64,000 nt of DNA, from assembly GCF_000313755.1 (NCBI RefSeq), contig NZ_AMZB01000119.1, positions 19,906-83,905 of the forward strand. The letters run 5' to 3'. The translations under genes were made by a program, and so were the position numbers. Under the pieces are notes generated by a model. That model did no database searches. It saw only the letters and a program-made list of their open reading frames with translations, and was not told where the DNA came from. The stretch comes from Pseudomonas nitroreducens TX1 (GTDB taxonomy: Bacteria > Pseudomonadota > Gammaproteobacteria > Pseudomonadales > Pseudomonadaceae). Positions 46,288 to 54,147 of the stretch are shown piece by piece (position 1 is the stretch's first letter; each line of letters opens with the position of its first letter).

Positions 46288-47184
46288 ATGCCCTGGAAAT
46301 GCCTGCTCGGCCCGCAGGACCGGTTAACACCCGGCCTGCCGCTGGACGACTGGTACGCCGAACTGCTCTCTCGCGCAGGGTGTGTCGGCAGCTTCGAACT
46401 GGCGGTGCTCGGCGGCCGACTGGCGACTTCGCCGGGGCTGGCCTTCCTCGCCGGCTACCAGGCGGCGCTGCGCGCCCTCTGGCCGGCTGCGCCGCGCAGC
46501 CTGGGCGCGTTGTGCGTGACCGAGAAGAAGAGCGTGCGCCCCGCCGACCTGCAGACCCGCCTCGAAGGGCTGGTGCTGCACGGCCGCAAGGATTTCGCCA
46601 CGGCCGCCGATAGCGCCGCCTGGTGGCTGGTTGCCGCGCGCGACGAAGAGGACGGCGAGCCGCCGCGCATCGCCATGACCGTAGTGCAGGCCGGCGCCCC
46701 CGGCGCGAAGCTGGAAGCGCTGCCGGCCCTGCCGCTGATGCCCGACATCCCACACGCCCGCCTGCTGCTTGACGGTGCCCATTGCGAACGCCTGCCTGGC
46801 GATGGCTGGGAGGCCTACAGCAAACCTTTCCGAACCCTGGAAGACACCCATGTGCTGGCGGCGGTGTGCGCCTGGCTCTATGGCCTGGCCGTGGAACACC
46901 AGTGGCCGGCGGAGCTGGTGCTGCGCCTGACCGGCGTGCTTGCCGGGTGTGCGGAGGTCAGCCGGCAACCCGCTTCGCTGGCGGAAACGCACCTGCTGCT
47001 GGCCGGCGTATTCAGCCTGTTCGAAGGTCTTGCCGCTGCACTGGATGCCGCTTTTGCGTCTGGTGATCCGGAGCTGGCAGCGGTGTGGAAACGGGACAAG
47101 GGCGTGCTCGCCATCGCCGGTGCCGCACGGGCCAAGCGACTGGAGAAAGCGAGGGTGGCAATAGGCCTTGACCCACGTCAGTGA
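46288..47184 (+). CDS. acyl-CoA-dehydrogenase-like protein
   Basis: 298 aa, shorter than the usual 380. The middle ([25 protein letters not shown] and [22 protein letters not shown]) is the beta domain of acyl-CoA dehydrogenases, and the C-terminus is a reduced helical bundle. The N-terminal helical domain is short and the catalytic glutamate cannot be placed, so dehydrogenase activity is doubtful. Divergent from olsB; may be linked to lipid metabolism. Start at 46288 with GGAGCG upstream. Confidence 0.65.
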   Translation: MPWKCLLGPQDRLTPGLPLDDWYAELLSRAGCVGSFELAVLGGRLATSPGLAFLAGYQAALRALWPAAPRSLGALCVTEKKSVRPADLQTRLEGLVLHGRKDFATAADSAAWWLVAARDEEDGEPPRIAMTVVQAGAPGAKLEALPALPLMPDIPHARLLLDGAHCERLPGDGWEAYSKPFRTLEDTHVLAAVCAWLYGLAVEHQWPAELVLRLTGVLAGCAEVSRQPASLAETHLLLAGVFSLFEGLAAALDAAFASGDPELAAVWKRDKGVLAIAGAARAKRLEKARVAIGLDPRQ

Positions 47185-47203
47185 GGGCTGGGGGAGGGGA
47201 CGT

Positions 47204-47250
47204 TAGCCTTACGGAAATTTCTGAGATACCAAGAAATTTCCGCAGGGCTA
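47204..47250. other. strong hairpin in leader of di-iron MBL-fold gene
   Basis: CGGAAATTTCT (47212-47222) pairs perfectly with AGAAATTTCCG (47232-47242) around a 9-nt loop; TAGCC (47204-47208) and GGCTA (47246-47250) extend it across a 3x3 internal loop. No T run follows. It lies 41 nt before the ATG at 47291 and 20 nt after the previous stop, so it is either a weak terminator or a leader structure. Confidence 0.7.
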
Positions 47251-47290
47251 CCCACTGTTTTCCCCTCCCACTGCTTTAGGAAATCCCCTC

Positions 47291-48076
47291 ATGCGACGCG
47301 AACCCATCGTGCTGTTCGACGACGGTAAACACCAATGCCTGTGTTTCGACGATCTGGTCAGTGGCGATGGTGTGCAATCCAACCAGTTCCTCATCGTCGA
47401 TCACGACAAGCGCCTGCTGCTCGATCCGGGCGGCGACCTGACCTACACCCCGCTGTCCCTGGAACTCTCCAAGCTGTTCCCGCTGCAGGACCTCGACTAC
47501 ATCTTCGCCTCGCACCAGGATCCGGACATCATCGCCGCGCTGGACAAGTGGTTGCTGCACACCCGCGCCAAGGTGATCTGCTCCAAGCTCTGGGCGCGCT
47601 TCCTGCCGCATCTCACGGCGAGCTACCTGGCGGTCAGCCACGGCATCTCCACCTACGACCGCGTGATCCCGTTGCCGGACCGTGGCGAGTCGGTGCAACT
47701 GGGCCGTTGCCAGTTGAAGATGATCCCCGCGCACTTCCTCCACTCCGTGGGCAACTTCCAGGTCTATGACCCGGTCAGCAAGATTCTCTTCTCCGGCGAC
47801 ATGGGCGCCTCCCTGGTGGACGACGCCAGCCCGGTGCAGGATTTCGCCGCCCACGTACCGCACATGGAAGGCTTCCACCGCCGCTACATGGCCTCGAACA
47901 AGGTCGGCCGGCTGTGGGCCAACATGGTTCGCGGCCTGGATATCGAGATGATCGTCCCGCAGCACGGGCGGCCCTTTGTGGGCAAGGCCATGATCGGTGG
48001 CTTCCTCGACTGGATCGCCGACCTGCAGTGCGGCATGGACCTGATGGGGGCGGACGACTACCAGGTGCCACGCTGA
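47291..48076 (+). CDS. di-iron metallo-beta-lactamase-fold protein (ODP type)
   Basis: 261 aa with the oxygen-binding di-iron domain of flavodiiron proteins: H75-x-D77-P-D79 in SHQDPD, then His in PAHFLHSVGNFQVYD, Asp in FSGDMG and His in VPQHGRPF. The flavodoxin domain of true flavodiiron oxidases is missing, so electrons would need a separate partner. Such stand-alone ODP proteins are found as c-di-GMP- or O2-sensing signalling domains and as putative reductases. No partner gene is adjacent. Possibly O2 or NO handling; inferred only. Confidence 0.75.
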   Translation: MRREPIVLFDDGKHQCLCFDDLVSGDGVQSNQFLIVDHDKRLLLDPGGDLTYTPLSLELSKLFPLQDLDYIFASHQDPDIIAALDKWLLHTRAKVICSKLWARFLPHLTASYLAVSHGISTYDRVIPLPDRGESVQLGRCQLKMIPAHFLHSVGNFQVYDPVSKILFSGDMGASLVDDASPVQDFAAHVPHMEGFHRRYMASNKVGRLWANMVRGLDIEMIVPQHGRPFVGKAMIGGFLDWIADLQCGMDLMGADDYQVPR

Positions 48077-48192
48077 CAGGCTCCGTGCTGACCGATTGCG
48101 CCAATCGTCCTTGATTACGGCACGATCGGCGCTTAATCCGTCATCTTCACCGTGCTAGGGTGCGGGCCGACCTGATAACAAGAGGCCCGCCG

Positions 48193-49320
48193 ATGCCCTT
48201 TACTCCCTTCCGCCCCGCGCTGCGTGCGCTGGCCCTGGCCACCTGCCTGCTGAGCAGCCACGCCCACGGCGCCGAAACCTGGCCCGAGGCCGACTGGCCC
48301 CATGGCGCAACGCCCAGCGGCGCCGCCGTGCAGGAATTCGAGAACTACGCCTTCCCTACCCGCGACGACGCCACCCGCAAGGGCGTGCGCACCGACGCCG
48401 TGGTGGTCATCCGCGATGGCCAACTGATCTACGAGCGCTACGCCGGCCCGACCCGTGCCGAAACTCCGCACCTGGCCTGGTCGATGAGCAAGAGCGTGAT
48501 GGCCAGCGTGCTTGGCGTGGCCTTCGGCGAGGGCAGGTTCCAGCTCGACGACCCGGTCGCCCAGCATTACCCGGCCTTCGCAGAGCACCCCGGCATCAAG
48601 ATGCGCGACCTGCTGCACTGGGCCTCGGGCCTGGCCTGGCAGGAAGAGTACGAGTACGCACCGGTGCGTTCCTCGGTGGTGGCGATGCTCTACACCCGTG
48701 GCCGCGATGACATGGCGAAGTTCACCGCCGGCTTCCCCGCCGACGCCGGGCCGGGCAAGCGCTTCCGCTACTCCAGCGGCGATAGCAACGTGTTGTCCGC
48801 CACGCTCAAGCAGATGGTCGGCAAGGACTACGCGAACTACCCCTGGAGCGCGCTGTTCGATCCGCTGGGCATCCAGTCCGCGGTCTGGGAGCGTGATGCC
48901 AGCGGTACCTTCGTCGGTTCCTCCTACGCCTACATGACCGCCCGCGACCTGGCGCGCATCGGGCTGCTGATGGAACGCGGCGGACGCTGGAAGGACCACC
49001 AGCTACTGCCACAGGACTGGCTGAAGTTCGTCCTCGCACCGTTCCCGGAGTACCAGCCCGATCCGAAGAAACCCAATGAGGCGGTGCCCGGCGGCCAATG
49101 GTGGCTCAACCGCCCAGTGGCCGGCGCGCCCGCGCCCTGGCCGGATGCGCCCGAGGACACCTTCGCCGCGCTCGGCCACTGGGGCCAGGCGCTGTACGTC
49201 ATCCCCGAACAGAAGCTGGTGATCGTCCGCTACGCCGACGACCGCGACGGCAGCTACCAGCACGACGCCTTCCTCAAGCTTGCCCAGGCGGCCTTCGCCC
49301 ACGGGGAGGTGCAGCCATGA
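48193..49320 (+). CDS. exported serine hydrolase, class C beta-lactamase family
   Basis: 375 aa, signal peptide about 1-26 (cut near HAHGA). The catalytic tetrad motif SxxK is S97-M-S-K100 (AWSMSKSV); the tyrosine motif is YSSGDSN and the third motif GHWGQ replaces KTG, a pattern of 6-aminohexanoate-dimer hydrolase/EstB-like esterases rather than true beta-lactamases. Substrate unknown. AAGAGG supports the start at 48193. Translationally coupled to the next small gene (ATGA). Confidence 0.82.
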   Translation: MPFTPFRPALRALALATCLLSSHAHGAETWPEADWPHGATPSGAAVQEFENYAFPTRDDATRKGVRTDAVVVIRDGQLIYERYAGPTRAETPHLAWSMSKSVMASVLGVAFGEGRFQLDDPVAQHYPAFAEHPGIKMRDLLHWASGLAWQEEYEYAPVRSSVVAMLYTRGRDDMAKFTAGFPADAGPGKRFRYSSGDSNVLSATLKQMVGKDYANYPWSALFDPLGIQSAVWERDASGTFVGSSYAYMTARDLARIGLLMERGGRWKDHQLLPQDWLKFVLAPFPEYQPDPKKPNEAVPGGQWWLNRPVAGAPAPWPDAPEDTFAALGHWGQALYVIPEQKLVIVRYADDRDGSYQHDAFLKLAQAAFAHGEVQP

Positions 49321-49664
49321 TCCGCCGTCATCCGATCCTCACCGCCCTGGTCCTGCTGCTTCTCGCCCTGGTGACCACGGCCTGGCAGAACCGTGTCCAT
49401 CTCGCCGCGTTCCCCGGCATCATCGGCGCCTATACCGCCAAGGAATACTGCTCCTGCCGCTACGTTATGGGGAACTCGGCGGACTATTGCCGGGCCTATA
49501 CCAGGCAGTACGTGCCGACCAGCGCCTTCCTCGACGACGAAGCGCGCAAGCGGGTGACCGCCCGCGGCCTCGGAAGTACGCAGACAGCCGCCTGGCTCGG
49601 TGCGCGCGAGGGATGCCAACTGATGCCCCAGGCGGATGACTTGCCCGAATCGGGCAGCCACTGA
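49317..49664 (+). CDS. small single-TM protein of unknown function
   Basis: 115 aa. A membrane or signal segment about 7-24 (ILTALVLLLLALVTTAW), then a periplasmic part with a CSC motif (KEYCSCRYVM) and two more cysteines (DYCRAY, EGCQLM), suggesting disulfides. Overlaps the serine hydrolase stop by 4 nt with GGGGAGGT upstream, so it is made with it. No family recognised; it may be a partner of the hydrolase. Confidence 0.7.
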   Translation: MIRRHPILTALVLLLLALVTTAWQNRVHLAAFPGIIGAYTAKEYCSCRYVMGNSADYCRAYTRQYVPTSAFLDDEARKRVTARGLGSTQTAAWLGAREGCQLMPQADDLPESGSH

Positions 49665-49707
49665 CGGGCGCGTTCCACGGAGCGGGGCGGCCCGCTTCGG
49701 AGGATCA

Positions 49708-50295
49708 ATGCGTTACCTGATGTGTATATTGCTCGTGCTGACGAGCCCCTTTGCGCTGGCCGAATGGCAACTGGACGGCGACACTTCGCGGATCAGCTTC
49801 GTCTCGGTCAAGCGCGGCAAGATGGCGGAGGTGCAGCGCTTCGACCGCCTCTCCGGGCAGATCGACGACAAGGGCGCGGTGCGCGTGGTGGTGCCGCTGG
49901 AGTCCATCGACAGCGGCCTGGCGCTGCGCGACGAGCGCATGCGCAATTCCTTTTTCGAGATCGAGCGCTTCCCCGAGGCGATCATCAGCAGCCAGCTCGA
50001 CCTGAGCCGTTACGAGGACCTGCAGGTCGGCCAGTCGCGCCAGGAAACCATCGACTTCAACCTCGACCTGCATGGCCAGCAGCGCCGGCTCAAGTCCGAG
50101 GTGCTGGTCAGCCGCCCCAGCGAGACCCGCATCGAAGTGACGACCCTGGAGCCGCTGGTGCTCAAGCTGATCGACTTCGACCTTGAAGAAAAGCTCGAGC
50201 CGCTCAAGGAAGTCGCCAACGTGCCTTCCATCACCCCTGAGGTGCCGGTATTCGCGGTGCTGGGGTTCAGCCAGGTGATCAAGCAGGCGCCGTGA
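49708..50295 (+). CDS. YceI-family periplasmic protein, copy 1
   Basis: 195 aa with a signal peptide (MRYLMCILLVLTSPFALA) and a lipocalin-like YceI domain that binds polyisoprenoid-type lipids: WQLDGDTSRISFVSVKRGKMAEV and LRDERMRNSFFEIERFPEA. GGAGGAT supports 49708. A paralogue lies at 53572-54147. Role unknown; YceI proteins are often stress-induced. Confidence 0.85.
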   Translation: MRYLMCILLVLTSPFALAEWQLDGDTSRISFVSVKRGKMAEVQRFDRLSGQIDDKGAVRVVVPLESIDSGLALRDERMRNSFFEIERFPEAIISSQLDLSRYEDLQVGQSRQETIDFNLDLHGQQRRLKSEVLVSRPSETRIEVTTLEPLVLKLIDFDLEEKLEPLKEVANVPSITPEVPVFAVLGFSQVIKQAP

Positions 50296-50313
50296 TACGC
50301 ACGCCATGACCCT

Positions 50314-50355
50314 GTAGGAGCGGGCCCTGCCCGCGATCCGCCGGCAGGGCCGGCG
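50314..50355. repeat. REP of the GTAGGAGCGG family
   Basis: GTAGGAGCGGGCCCTGCCCG followed by GCCGGCAGGGCCGGCG; internal GGCCCTGCC / GGCAGGGCC pairing. Confidence 0.75.
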
Positions 50356-50410
50356 CCTTCCTCAGCTCCGATGTTGGTCCTGTATTGCTGCGTTGGCTTG
50401 GGGATTTCTG

Positions 50411-50659
50411 CGCCGCTTCGGCGTGCGCGCGGACTTCTTGTTTCGCCCCCTCGGGCGAGTCCCTTTTGGCAAACGTCGGATAGCCGCCCTCCCAAAAGGA
50501 ACCAAAAGGTCTTGCCCCGGACATCCGGTTTTTCGCTTAGGCGAAAAATTCCCTCGTTGAAGCGAAGTTTCAGGGGCCGCGCTGACGGGCCATCCCTGGC
50601 CCGACAGCGCTCTCGCGACATCCATGTCGCTCAACCCCTGAAACTCCGATTCAACGAGG
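50411..50659. repeat. hairpin-chain element ending in a three-way junction
   Basis: Five successive foldbacks: CGCCG-CTT-CGGCG (50411-50423); TCGCCC-N4-GGGCGA (50443-50458); CCTTTTGG (50462-50469) with CCAAAAGG (50492-50499); TTTTTCGC-N4-GCGAAAAA (50529-50548); and an outer stem CCTCGTTGAA (50552-50561) with TTCAACGAGG (50650-50659) continued after a 4x4 internal loop by AGTTTCAGGGG (50566-50576) with CCCCTGAAACT (50635-50645). Within it are two perfect hairpins, GCTG-a-CGGGCCA... (50581-50608) and GCGACAT-CC-ATGTCGC (50615-50630). Confidence 0.8.
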
Positions 50660-50817
50660 CCTCCTGAACGGGGCCGTTCGGAGTGCGCTGAGGTTTATCT
50701 GGAAGTCTTCAAGTGCCAGAGCCAGAGCCAGAGCCATGCCGAGATATGTGGCTTTTCGTAGGAGCGAACTTGCTCGCGAACCGCACGGCACAGCGCCAAT
50801 CGCGAAGACGGTCGGTC

Positions 50818-50928
50818 TCAAGCCCACGCCGCAATCGCCGGCACCTCGTGCTGGAAGCGAAACCCGGAACCCACGCTGCAACTGGAAGCGCCGATGAGCA
50901 CGAAGGTGAGCAGCAGGATGGTCTTCAT
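50818..50928 (-). CDS. 36-residue putative lipoprotein
   Basis: A short frame, 36 codons plus stop: start MKTILLLTFVLIGASSCS, then a Gly/Ser stretch and an amphipathic tail ending AIAAWA. The hydrophobic core followed by A-S-S-C looks like a lipoprotein signal, lipidated at Cys17. AGAGGAG stands 8 nt upstream of the ATG, a strong ribosome site. It lies 17 nt after the MFS stop on the same strand, so it is likely the last gene of that operon. No family recognised; entericidin-like peptides are comparable in size. Confidence 0.6.
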   Translation of the reverse strand: MKTILLLTFVLIGASSCSVGSGFRFQHEVPAIAAWA

Positions 50929-50945
50929 GGCGTGGCTCCTCTGAT

Positions 50946-52445
50946 TCAGGATCGAACAGCCTCCAGTCTAGGCCGCGCCGCTCGATGTGCGCCGAAGGTC
51001 AGGAAGCTGCCCAACGCGAACAGCCAGGCGCTGACTCCGCCGTAGCCGAACACCCAGCCGAAACCTTGAGTCAGTGCTGCGCGGGCGCCGTCCGGATCGT
51101 CCGTGCCCAATCGCCCGCTGGCGATGCTCGCCGCCAGTTGCAGCTGCTCGCTGCCGTCCACGCCTTGTAACGCAGCAGCGACGCCCCAGAGCAGGATCAG
51201 CCCCATCACCGCGATATTGATCGCCAGGGAGATCATCCGCGCGCTCATGTCGATGCCCGAGGCCATGCCGGCGCGGGCGGCGGGCACGGCGGCGGTGGAG
51301 GTGTTGGTCACCGTGGTATTGGTCATCCCCAGGCCGACACCGGCCAGCACGCAGCCGGGCAGCAGAGTCAGCCAGCTGGCGTGGTCCATGCTGGAGCCCC
51401 AGAGCATCAGGAAGAAGCCGGCGCCGATCACGAACATCCCGCCGGGGATCACCCAGCCGGGCTGGAAGCGATGCGCCAGGCGCTCGGCAATCGGCGGCAC
51501 CACCAGTGTCGGCAGGGTGTACGCGAGCAGCGACCAGCCGGCCTTCACATCGTCGTAGCCGAGCACGCCGTGGTAGTAGACCGGCAGGTAGATCATCAGC
51601 GGCCAGAAGCTCACGTTCATCCCCGCCGAGGCGAACATCGCGCCGGAGAAGGCGCGGATGCGCAGCACCGTGAAGTCGAACATCGGGTGGGCAACGCGGC
51701 GCTCGATGAGAACGAAGGCGATCAGGCAGGCGCAGCTGAGCAGGAGGATCGCCAGCGCTGCCGGACTGGCGAAGCCCATGTCCGCGCCCTGGGTGATGTA
51801 ATACACCATGCCGAGTACCGCCAGCGACAGCGTGAGCATGCCGCCGACATCCAGCCGTTCAGCGTCCGGATCGCGCGATTCCACCGCGCCGTACTGCGCC
51901 AGCGCCAGCGTGAGCAGGGCAAGCGGCCCGTGCACCAGGAACACCCACTGCCAACTGGCCAGGGCGACGATGACGCTGCCGACGATCGGCCCGAAGCCCA
52001 GGCCGATGCCGAACACCACGCCCCAGGCGGCAAAGGCGCGCACGCGCTCGGCCGGGTCGCTGAACTGGCTGGTGAGCACGGCCACCTGGCAGATCAGCAT
52101 GACCCCGCCGGCGGCGCCCTGCAGGAAGCGCCCGGCGATCATGGTCGGCATGTCGCTCGCGAGCCCGCAGAGCAGCGAGGTGGCACCGAACAGTGCCAGG
52201 CTGATGACGAACAGGCGCTTGCGGCCGAAGCGGTCGGCCAGGGTGCCGGCGGCCATCAGCACGCTGGTGACGGCGATGGTGTAAGCGTTCATCACCCATT
52301 GCAGGTCCTGGAAGTCGCCGTGCAAGACACGCTCCAGGGCCGGCAGGCTGGCCGGCACGCTGGAGATTTCCAGGCCGAACATCATCGAGGACAGGCACAC
52401 CGCCGCCAGGGCGATGAGGTTTCTGGGATTGTGATGGGCAGTCAT
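50946..52445 (-). CDS. MFS drug transporter, DHA2 (14-TM) family
   Basis: 499-aa proton-dependent exporter with 14 predicted helices, like EmrB or QacA. Motif A reads GTLADRFGRKRLFV, motif C-like GVVFGIGLGFGPIVGS, and helix 1 opens LIALAAVCLSSMMFGLEIS. It is divergent from a LysR gene (110 nt), which probably regulates it, and followed by a 36-aa lipoprotein gene. Substrate unknown. Start at 52445 (MTAHHNPRN); the ATG at 52475 is less likely. Confidence 0.87.
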   Translation of the reverse strand: MTAHHNPRNLIALAAVCLSSMMFGLEISSVPASLPALERVLHGDFQDLQWVMNAYTIAVTSVLMAAGTLADRFGRKRLFVISLALFGATSLLCGLASDMPTMIAGRFLQGAAGGVMLICQVAVLTSQFSDPAERVRAFAAWGVVFGIGLGFGPIVGSVIVALASWQWVFLVHGPLALLTLALAQYGAVESRDPDAERLDVGGMLTLSLAVLGMVYYITQGADMGFASPAALAILLLSCACLIAFVLIERRVAHPMFDFTVLRIRAFSGAMFASAGMNVSFWPLMIYLPVYYHGVLGYDDVKAGWSLLAYTLPTLVVPPIAERLAHRFQPGWVIPGGMFVIGAGFFLMLWGSSMDHASWLTLLPGCVLAGVGLGMTNTTVTNTSTAAVPAARAGMASGIDMSARMISLAINIAVMGLILLWGVAAALQGVDGSEQLQLAASIASGRLGTDDPDGARAALTQGFGWVFGYGGVSAWLFALGSFLTFGAHRAARPRLEAVRS

Positions 52446-52554
52446 GGGAGTGGACTCCGTGTGGCGAGCCACCATTGTCGAAAAGAACAGGGTTCCCCAT
52501 TGGTGCTATTTAGTCCCATCATTGCGTCTTCTCCGGATTCAAACGGGACGCGCT

Positions 52555-53460
52555 ATGGACGACCGACTCGATGGCATCGCCACCTTCGTCCAGGTGGTCG
52601 ATGCCGGCAGCTTCGCCGTGGCGGCGGAGCGCCTGAACCTCACTCGCTCGGCGGTGGGCAAGGCCATCGCCCGGCTGGAGGCGCGCCTGGGCGTGCGCCT
52701 GCTGCAACGCACCACGCGCAGCCAGAACCTCACCGACGACGGCCAGGTGTTCTACGACAGCTGCGTGCGGGCGCTGGCCGAACTGGACGCCGCGCACACC
52801 GCGCTGGAAGGCGGGCGCCTGGAGCCGCGTGGGCGCTTGCGGGTCAGCGTGCCGATCTCCTTCGGCCACCTCTGCGTGGCGCCGCTGATGCTGGGGCTGG
52901 CGCGGCAATATCCGTCGCTGAAGATCGACCTGTCCTTCACCGACCGCCGTGTCGACCTGGTGGAGGAGGGCATCGACCTGGCCGTGCGCATCGGCCCGCT
53001 GAGCGACAGCGCCACACTTGTCGCCCGCAAGCTGGGCGTGCAGTACACCGGTATCGGCGCGGCGCCGTCGTACATCGCCGAGCATGGCATGCCGGACCAC
53101 CTCGACGATCTTGTCGGCCACGCGTCCATCAGCTACTCCGTCGCAGGTGTCACCTCGCCCTGGGACATGCGCGACGACGACGGCTACGCCAGGCGCATCG
53201 AGATGGACCCGCAACTGAGCATGGACGACCTGCAGGCCATTACCGCCGCCGCCATTGCCGGCTTCGGCCTGGCGCGCCTGCCGACCTGGCTGCTGGCGCG
53301 GCACGTGAAGCGTGGCGAACTGGTGGTGGTGAAGGGACGCTGCAGGTTGCCGCCGCTGGATATCCATGCGGTGTGGCCCAAGACCCGCTATATGCCGTCG
53401 AAGATTCGCTGCGCCATCGATGCGCTGGTGGCCGGGATTCCCGCGTTGCTCGCCGACTGA
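52555..53460 (+). CDS. LysR-family transcriptional regulator
   Basis: 301 aa: winged helix DGIATFVQVVDAGSFAVAAERLNL with recognition helix SAVGKAIARLEARLGVRLLQR, then the effector-binding domain (LRVSVPISFGHLCVAPLM). It belongs to the AaeR/DhcR-like subgroup common beside transporters. Divergent from the DHA2 pump and so its likely regulator. Start at 52555 by domain boundary. Confidence 0.9.
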   Translation: MDDRLDGIATFVQVVDAGSFAVAAERLNLTRSAVGKAIARLEARLGVRLLQRTTRSQNLTDDGQVFYDSCVRALAELDAAHTALEGGRLEPRGRLRVSVPISFGHLCVAPLMLGLARQYPSLKIDLSFTDRRVDLVEEGIDLAVRIGPLSDSATLVARKLGVQYTGIGAAPSYIAEHGMPDHLDDLVGHASISYSVAGVTSPWDMRDDDGYARRIEMDPQLSMDDLQAITAAAIAGFGLARLPTWLLARHVKRGELVVVKGRCRLPPLDIHAVWPKTRYMPSKIRCAIDALVAGIPALLAD

Positions 53461-53571
53461 ACCATTGGCGCGGGCGCCTGCCCAATGGGCTCGCCGCTCG
53501 ACGGTTTGCAAGCGGACGGCGGGCCGCTATCGTTGGCCGTTGATCCATCCGTATTTCATGTAAGGGATTTC

Positions 53572-54147
53572 ATGCGCTCGCTGTTCGCCTTCGTCTTCGC
53601 GGCCTGCTTCGCCGCTTCTGCCCAGGCTGCCTGGTATCTCGACTACGAGTCCTCGCGGCTGACCTTCGTCACCACCAAGAATGCCGACATTGCCGAGGTC
53701 AACCGCTTCCTGGTGATGCACGGCAAGGTGGAGGAACAGGGGCAGGTGGAGCTGCGCATCGAGATGGACTCGCTGAGTACCGGCATCCCGCTGCGCGATG
53801 AACGTCTGCGCGAGAAGCTGTTCGACACCGAGAAATTCCCCGAGGCGCGCATCACCTCGCGCATCGACCTGCGCCCGATCACCGATCTCGCCAGCGGCGT
53901 GCAGCTGGAAATGCGCTTGCCGCTGCGCCTGGAGCTGAATGGGCAGGCGAAGGACTACCGCACCGACGTGCTCATCACCCGCCTGGACGAGCACCGCTTT
54001 CAGGTGGTGACCCTCGCGCCGTTGGTGATCAACGCCGCTGACTTCGGCCTCGCGCCGGGGGTGACGCAGCTGCGCAAACTGGCCGGGCTGAAGAGCATCG
54101 GCCTGTCGGTGCCGGTGGGCGCCGTGCTGATCTTCGCCTCGCGGTGA
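53572..54147 (+). CDS. YceI-family periplasmic protein, copy 2
   Basis: 191 aa, signal peptide cut near ASAQA/AWYL (residue 20). YceI domain: WYLDYESSRLTFVTTKNADIAEV and LRDERLREKLFDTEKFPEA, parallel to copy 1 at 49708 (same LRDER-R-x6-E-x-FPEA layout). The stop overlaps the GTG of the PLD gene (GTGA), suggesting joint function at the membrane. Confidence 0.85.
   Translation: MRSLFAFVFAACFAASAQAAWYLDYESSRLTFVTTKNADIAEVNRFLVMHGKVEEQGQVELRIEMDSLSTGIPLRDERLREKLFDTEKFPEARITSRIDLRPITDLASGVQLEMRLPLRLELNGQAKDYRTDVLITRLDEHRFQVVTLAPLVINAADFGLAPGVTQLRKLAGLKSIGLSVPVGAVLIFASR

Larger units (their letters stand above)
50296..50817. other. 522-nt intergenic region: REP plus hairpin-chain element
   Basis: Contains a REP (50314-50355), the structured element at 50411-50659, a (CCAGAG)4-like run near 50714-50733 and a single REP half (GTAGGAGCGAACTTGCTCG, about 50759-50778). 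No coding gene is supported in it. Confidence 0.75.

Noticed and set aside
50362..50634. Short frames on both strands across the 50.4-50.66 kb element
   Set aside because: Open frames arise from the palindromic, GC-rich hairpins; no start signals and no domain; the structure itself explains the sequence.
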